A DNA stretch of 64,000 bases from Filimonas lacunae. Its GTDB lineage: Bacteria; Bacteroidota; Bacteroidia; Chitinophagales; Chitinophagaceae. The stretch is from assembly GCF_002355595.1 (NCBI RefSeq), contig NZ_AP017422.1, positions 3,472,001 to 3,536,000 on the forward strand. The letters run 5' to 3'. The notes beneath the pieces are model-generated. The model saw nothing but the letters and a program-made list of their open reading frames with translations, was not told the DNA's origin and did not search any database. This document shows positions 59,913 to 64,000 of the stretch, in pieces. Position numbers and translations under genes: made by a program. Position 1 is the first letter of the stretch. Each line of letters starts with the position of its first letter.

Positions 59913-62567
59913 TTATGTGCCCATTTTCTTTAACTCATCTGCCACCTCACCTACTACTGTTACCAGTGTATGCACCCATACCGGCAGCATCTCGTTACCG
60001 GGATCTTTTTCAGCCGTAATTTCAATATCCCTCACTACTTCTTTTAAAGTGTGAATATCCAAATTATGAATGGCTGGCTTTAATTTATGTGCCAATGCCC
60101 GCATGGTATCGTAATCGCCGGCATCCAGGGCATGCTGCATGCTATGCACAGAAGCCGGCACCTGTGCTAAAAACAATTCTGTCATTTTTTGAATAAAAGC
60201 CGTGTCACCCCCGCCCAGTTTATTCAGTTTTTCCAGGCTATATAAGGGTATTGCGTCTTCCGTTAAAGATAAAAGCGACTGACCATGCTCCTTCTGCGGC
60301 AGGTTTTCTTCCAGGCAGGCGGCCATGGTGCTTACCAGGTCTTCTTCTTCAAATGGCTTGGATACATAGGCATTCATGCCTGCATTCATACAACGTTCGC
60401 TTTCTCCTTTTACGGCATTTGCGGTTAATGCAATTACAGGTACATTCAAATGCAACTGTTTGCGGATATACTCTGTAGCTTCAATGCCTCCCATTACCGG
60501 CATCTGCACATCCATCAACACCAGGTCAAACGGGTGCAATGTCAGTTGTTCAATAGCCTGTGCGCCATCCTCCACCTCTGTAATATGCATACCGTATTGC
60601 TTCAACATCGTATTTACCACCAACCTGTTCATTTCATAATCTTCTACCACCAGCACTTTTTTATCTCGCAGCACCTGTCGGCTGGTTGCTTTTTCTGGGG
60701 CGTCTGGCAAATCGGCTACGGTACCGGTAGAAAAGGGAATTGTAAAACTTACTTCCGTACCGGCACCTTTAACACTGCTTACTGTGATGTGGCCTTTCAT
60801 TAACTCTACCAGTTGCCTGGTGATAGCCATTCCCAATCCGGTGCCTCCATACTTACGGGCCACACTGGTATCTTCCTGGGCAAACTTATCAAACAGGGTG
60901 GTTAAAAAAGCGGCGTCCATGCCAACCCCGGTATCTTTCACCAGCACTTTTATAGTTTGTTTGCCTGGCCCCATCTCCTGTATACTGCCTATTACGCTCA
61001 CTTGTCCCTTTTCTGTAAATTTGATAGCATTGCTAAGCAGGTTCAGCAACACCTGGTTTAACCGGTGCGGATCGCCTAACAACACGGGCGATATCCCTTT
61101 TTCAAAATGCGCCGTCAGGTCTATTTTCTTTTCCAGGGCACGCGGCATCATCACCTGCACCGCATGCCGTATCACGCCTTCCATATTAAAGCCTATTCGT
61201 TCCAGGTGAAGCATACCTGCATGAATCTTTGACATATCCAGTATGTCATTGATCACTACCATCAGGTGATCGGTAGCGGTATGTACCGTTTGCAGATAAA
61301 GGCGCTGATCTTTATCCAGGGATGTTTTTTCCAGCTGCCTGCTCATGCCCAGTATAGCATTCATGGGAGTGCGTATTTCGTGGCTCATATTGGCCAGGAA
61401 ATTTTCTTTGGTCCGGGCAGATTGTTCTGCCGCTTCCCGCGCTTCATATAAATCAAATTCCAGTTTTTTCCGGTCGGTAAAATCAAGATAAATACCAATA
61501 GAGCCTGCCAGCTCACCCGCATCATCATATAACGGCGCTCCACTGATAAACCACCATTTCAGTTCTCCCCTTTTGTTTTTTACTGCCAGTTCGTAAGCAT
61601 CAGAAATGCCTTTTTTTCTTAACGCTGCCTTTTCTTCTATTAGCTGATTGTTTTCTCCAAAGGTGAATAAAGAGGCAGCCTTCCTGTAAGTAAGTTCGTC
61701 CAGTGCGTAGCCCGACATTTCGCAAAACCGGTGATTGGCATATTGCACCATGCCATTGTTATCTACTTCCAGCAGGCCCAGGTTCATATTGGCGATAATA
61801 TTGCGGTATTTTTCTTCCCGGCGCTTTACCGCCTGCTCGGCCATAATACGCTCGGTAATATCCTTGTAATTCCACAAATGCCCTTTGTATACATCTTCTA
61901 TAAAAATAGGAATGTAGTTTCGTTCAAATATCCTTCCATCGGCCAAACGCAGTTGCTCGTTCACTACCAGCTTTTTATCCTGCAACAGCACATCCATACG
62001 CTGCACAAATTTTTCGGGCTGTGCAAACAACCCTTTATGCTCTTCAATAGCACCGGTACAGTCGGCCCCCACCAACTGCTCAGGGGTGGCCTGTATGCCA
62101 AACATATCGCAAAACACCTGGTTGGTTAACACGATATGCCTGTCTTCATCCCCTACCAGTATTCCGGTTTGCATGTTGCTGATAAGGAAGGCCAGCCGGT
62201 TGGCGGTGGTGGTGAGGGTATCTTCTGCTTCTTTCCGCAGCTGTATCTGCACTTTCAAAAACTGTACAATATCCAGCAGGTTATCGCTTTCTAACGACAA
62301 CCCTTCTTCTGCCATACCCAGTATAGCGCCTTTTAACTGTTCAATGGAAAGGCGCTTTACGGATAGTTCTTCTGTAAGCTGATTGTTCACTGCAATAAAT
62401 TCCTCTTCACTTATTTTAAAAGCCCGTTCTGATAAATCGTGATCGCGCTCATACGAGTGATAGGAAGCATTTACCGCCTGTAAAAAAGCAAGCAATTGTT
62501 CATCGGCGTGCATAGCAGCGGGCAGATGTTTTTGCATCTGGCGCTCCAGTAATTTATTCCACTTCAT
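59913..62567 (-). CDS. Hybrid sensor histidine kinase with PAS, receiver and HPt domains
   Basis: An 884-aa soluble multi-domain kinase. Residues 1-125 are a helical coiled-coil lead. PAS 1 (LISNMQTGILVGDEDRHIVL) and PAS 2 (NIIANMNLGLLEVDNNGMVQ) follow. HisKA has the phospho-acceptor His about 395 in SHEIRTPMNAILGM; HATPase_c has NLLSNAIKFTEKG and GTGLGMAITRQL. The receiver carries Asp about 683 in LVLMDVQMPVMGG. The C-terminal HPt has His about 828 in RALAHKLKPAIHNL. The full relay His-Asp-His lets it pass phosphate to an unlinked receiver. Its start overlaps the end of the FIST gene by 14 bp, so FIST and kinase form one sensing unit. Confidence 0.94.
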   Translation of the reverse strand: MKWNKLLERQMQKHLPAAMHADEQLLAFLQAVNASYHSYERDHDLSERAFKISEEEFIAVNNQLTEELSVKRLSIEQLKGAILGMAEEGLSLESDNLLDIVQFLKVQIQLRKEAEDTLTTTANRLAFLISNMQTGILVGDEDRHIVLTNQVFCDMFGIQATPEQLVGADCTGAIEEHKGLFAQPEKFVQRMDVLLQDKKLVVNEQLRLADGRIFERNYIPIFIEDVYKGHLWNYKDITERIMAEQAVKRREEKYRNIIANMNLGLLEVDNNGMVQYANHRFCEMSGYALDELTYRKAASLFTFGENNQLIEEKAALRKKGISDAYELAVKNKRGELKWWFISGAPLYDDAGELAGSIGIYLDFTDRKKLEFDLYEAREAAEQSARTKENFLANMSHEIRTPMNAILGMSRQLEKTSLDKDQRLYLQTVHTATDHLMVVINDILDMSKIHAGMLHLERIGFNMEGVIRHAVQVMMPRALEKKIDLTAHFEKGISPVLLGDPHRLNQVLLNLLSNAIKFTEKGQVSVIGSIQEMGPGKQTIKVLVKDTGVGMDAAFLTTLFDKFAQEDTSVARKYGGTGLGMAITRQLVELMKGHITVSSVKGAGTEVSFTIPFSTGTVADLPDAPEKATSRQVLRDKKVLVVEDYEMNRLVVNTMLKQYGMHITEVEDGAQAIEQLTLHPFDLVLMDVQMPVMGGIEATEYIRKQLHLNVPVIALTANAVKGESERCMNAGMNAYVSKPFEEEDLVSTMAACLEENLPQKEHGQSLLSLTEDAIPLYSLEKLNKLGGGDTAFIQKMTELFLAQVPASVHSMQHALDAGDYDTMRALAHKLKPAIHNLDIHTLKEVVRDIEITAEKDPGNEMLPVWVHTLVTVVGEVADELKKMGT

Positions 62568-63693
62568 GGAAGGTAGTTATAGTCATGGTTTGATTGTGCA
62601 ACTGGCAGGAACCGCCAGCCACCAGTGGCGACAGCTCGCCATAAGAATAAAATCCCGCCAGCGCTGCCTGGTGTTTGAACACTTCATCTACAGCCTCTAC
62701 TTCTTCTTCGGTACGGGATTGCAACACCAGCTTGCGACCCACACAACTGATCAGTAATGCAAATTCCGGCACCACTTCTTTTCGCATCAGTGATTGCTGC
62801 GCAGCACCAGAGGCGGCGTTGGTAAGCCTGTCAAAATTTGCCTTCATTAAGCGGATACGGGCGCCTTCGGGTATATCCCCGGCAAACGTCATACTGCCTG
62901 CCGCTTCATCAATAGAAAGAATGGTACGCACCACCGATTCCTGCGTGCCCGGAACAGTCACTGACAAGGGAAACAACAAAGCTGCCCAGGGCAGCGCTGC
63001 GGCCTCGGGGCCCAGGTAATGCTTATACATTTCCAATGCGTTCTTCCCTTCTATTTCGTACAGTACGTTCACAGAGGAACGGGTCACTGTTTTTTCCAGG
63101 CCAAATGTTTCCCAGCCTCCTTTTGAGCCATGCCCTACTTTTATACTCTCTCCATAAAATCCAATACCGGCAATCACTCCGGGCGCGGGGTTGGCATTTA
63201 GCCCCACCAGCGTACTGCGAAAGCGATTCCCATCGCCTGCCAGTCCGCCTGTTACCAGCACCGAACCACTTTCCACATTCATACCCTTTACCAGTGCAGT
63301 GCCATTTACCAGTTCGCCATCCGAAAGCACCAGCACATTTTGCAAACCCTGCTGGTTAAAACTATGCATCAAAGCCCTGCCCGCTTCAAAGCTGCCCGCG
63401 TAATCAGCCACATTTACCGTATGTGCCTCCACGGGCGTGTTGTTAAATGTAAGGGCAGCCACAGATACGCCTTCCTCCATTACACTGGTATGGCATATTT
63501 CGCCCGCCGTAGAACAAATAACTATTTCTGCTATAGGAAACCTGTTGCGCAACAGCGGGTACCATTCTTCTTTCTGTAAACGCGATTTGGCTGCAAAACA
63601 TAAAACAAGCGCCACTTTGGCGTCATCCCCGCCTTCTCTTACCTGGATAAGTCCGTTGCCATCAGGCCTGGAGCAATAGAGTGCAGTTTTCAT
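62554..63693 (-). CDS. FIST-domain ligand-sensing protein
   Basis: A 379-aa cytoplasmic FIST protein (FIST_N about 25-220, FIST_C about 225-365). Visible family segments are LVLCFAAKSRLQKEEWYPLL, VICSTAGEI, SGSVLVTGGLAGDGNRF and, near the end, GFYSYGELSPLVAGGSCQLH, the classic FIST_C motif. FIST domains are thought to bind small ligands such as amino acids and hand the signal to a linked kinase. Start ATG 63693 gives MKTALYCSRPDGNG. It overlaps the hybrid kinase gene downstream by 14 bp, so translational coupling is likely. Confidence 0.92.
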   Translation of the reverse strand: MKTALYCSRPDGNGLIQVREGGDDAKVALVLCFAAKSRLQKEEWYPLLRNRFPIAEIVICSTAGEICHTSVMEEGVSVAALTFNNTPVEAHTVNVADYAGSFEAGRALMHSFNQQGLQNVLVLSDGELVNGTALVKGMNVESGSVLVTGGLAGDGNRFRSTLVGLNANPAPGVIAGIGFYGESIKVGHGSKGGWETFGLEKTVTRSSVNVLYEIEGKNALEMYKHYLGPEAAALPWAALLFPLSVTVPGTQESVVRTILSIDEAAGSMTFAGDIPEGARIRLMKANFDRLTNAASGAAQQSLMRKEVVPEFALLISCVGRKLVLQSRTEEEVEAVDEVFKHQAALAGFYSYGELSPLVAGGSCQLHNQTMTITTFHEVE

Positions 63694-63767
63694 AAAGCAT
63701 CGTTTTGTACTATAAAACACCCAATCGTATAGTGCTGATACAAGATAAACATTTTTTTATTATCTTT

Positions 63768-64000
63768 TTATCCAACAGCCAACTCCCTTTTTTTAATAAA
63801 GCGATACCAACGTTGAAAACACGACATGGTATTCACTACCCATACAAAAAACAATACCCATATTGCCTGCGCTACAATAATCCATTGCACACTGATGAAG
63901 CGGGAAGCCAGCGCCGATAATAACACCATCCCTAAATGCATGAACAATAATTTAGTGGTTGCCCTGGAATGCAGCAGGTGATGTTTTAGTAACAAGTGAT
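63768..64000 (-). CDS. Small two-transmembrane protein, probably truncated at the window edge
   Basis: The frame is open to the window edge, so the true start may lie outside. The visible part has two hydrophobic helices (LLFMHLGMVLLSALASRFI and WIIVAQAIWVLFFVWVV) and a basic tail ending RWYRFIKKRELAVG. The layout resembles the 2TM-domain proteins common in Bacteroidota, but no diagnostic motif is seen. It lies 74 bp upstream of the FIST gene and is co-directional. Confidence 0.5.
   Translation of the reverse strand, partial: HLLLKHHLLHSRATTKLLFMHLGMVLLSALASRFISVQWIIVAQAIWVLFFVWVVNTMSCFQRWYRFIKKRELAVG

Noticed and set aside
1-64000. CRISPR arrays, tRNA or rRNA genes, insertion sequences, integrases
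   Set aside because: No regularly spaced repeats, cloverleaf-type sequences, transposase motifs or terminal inverted repeats were recognised by reading; a dedicated search was not possible.

Overview
The window looks like a chromosomal segment of a Bacteroidota bacterium, most likely Chitinophagaceae (Chitinophaga/Filimonas/Niastella-like). The signs are a SusC/SusD pair with a FecI-type sigma factor and FecR, a TonB receptor paired with a DUF4249 lipoprotein, Bacteroidota -7 promoter boxes (TAnnTTTG) and weak Shine-Dalgarno signals. Genus is inference. No rRNA, tRNA, CRISPR array, transposase or integrase was found.

Layout. 1-2.4 kb: the 5' end of a LacI-type regulator, a small unknown gene, an ADP-ribosylglycohydrolase and a decayed gene end. 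2.4-19.8 kb: a Tc (toxin complex) operon on the minus strand, transcribed as a fused TcB-TcC protein (2549 aa), then a TcA protein (3127 aa), then a small MNT-type nucleotidyltransferase whose start codon overlaps the TcA stop. The TcC part ends in a roughly 410-residue, glycine-zipper-rich C-terminal domain that is the presumed toxic cargo. 20.3-30.2 kb: sigma factor, FecR, SusC, SusD, glycerophosphodiesterase and PqaA-like hydrolase, apparently one regulated locus for phosphodiester or lipid-derived nutrients, with a lipocalin-like lipoprotein upstream. 30.4-36 kb: an ABM monooxygenase, a metallo-beta-lactamase-fold hydrolase with a Crp/Fnr regulator, and a TonB receptor/DUF4249 pair.

36.4-52 kb is the most interesting part. 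It is a stress/dormancy island: a soluble PAS histidine kinase, a response regulator with cNMP-binding and Crp-type HTH domains, a baeRF-type ribosome hibernation factor, an alcohol dehydrogenase, four tandem universal stress proteins, a site-2 protease with CBS domains, an L,D-transpeptidase, a PfkB kinase, a P-type cation ATPase, and two small helical proteins that are paralogues of each other. The content parallels the mycobacterial DosR regulon. All three promoter-bearing intergenic regions carry an (A/T)TGAC-N4-GTCAT palindrome. Its centre lies exactly 51.5 bp from a -7-like box in three of the five promoters and two helical turns closer in a fourth. This is the architecture expected for a Crp/Fnr-type activator and suggests a self-contained regulon driven by the adjacent two-component system.

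52.2-56.3 kb: a thioredoxin-like/ApbE/DUF4266/DUF3570 operon of unsolved redox function and a VIT1/CCC1-type transporter. 56.6-64 kb: signalling genes, namely an AraC regulator, a single-domain response regulator, an NtrC-type sigma-54 activator, a hybrid kinase with receiver and HPt domains coupled to a FIST sensor, and a partial two-TM protein at the edge.
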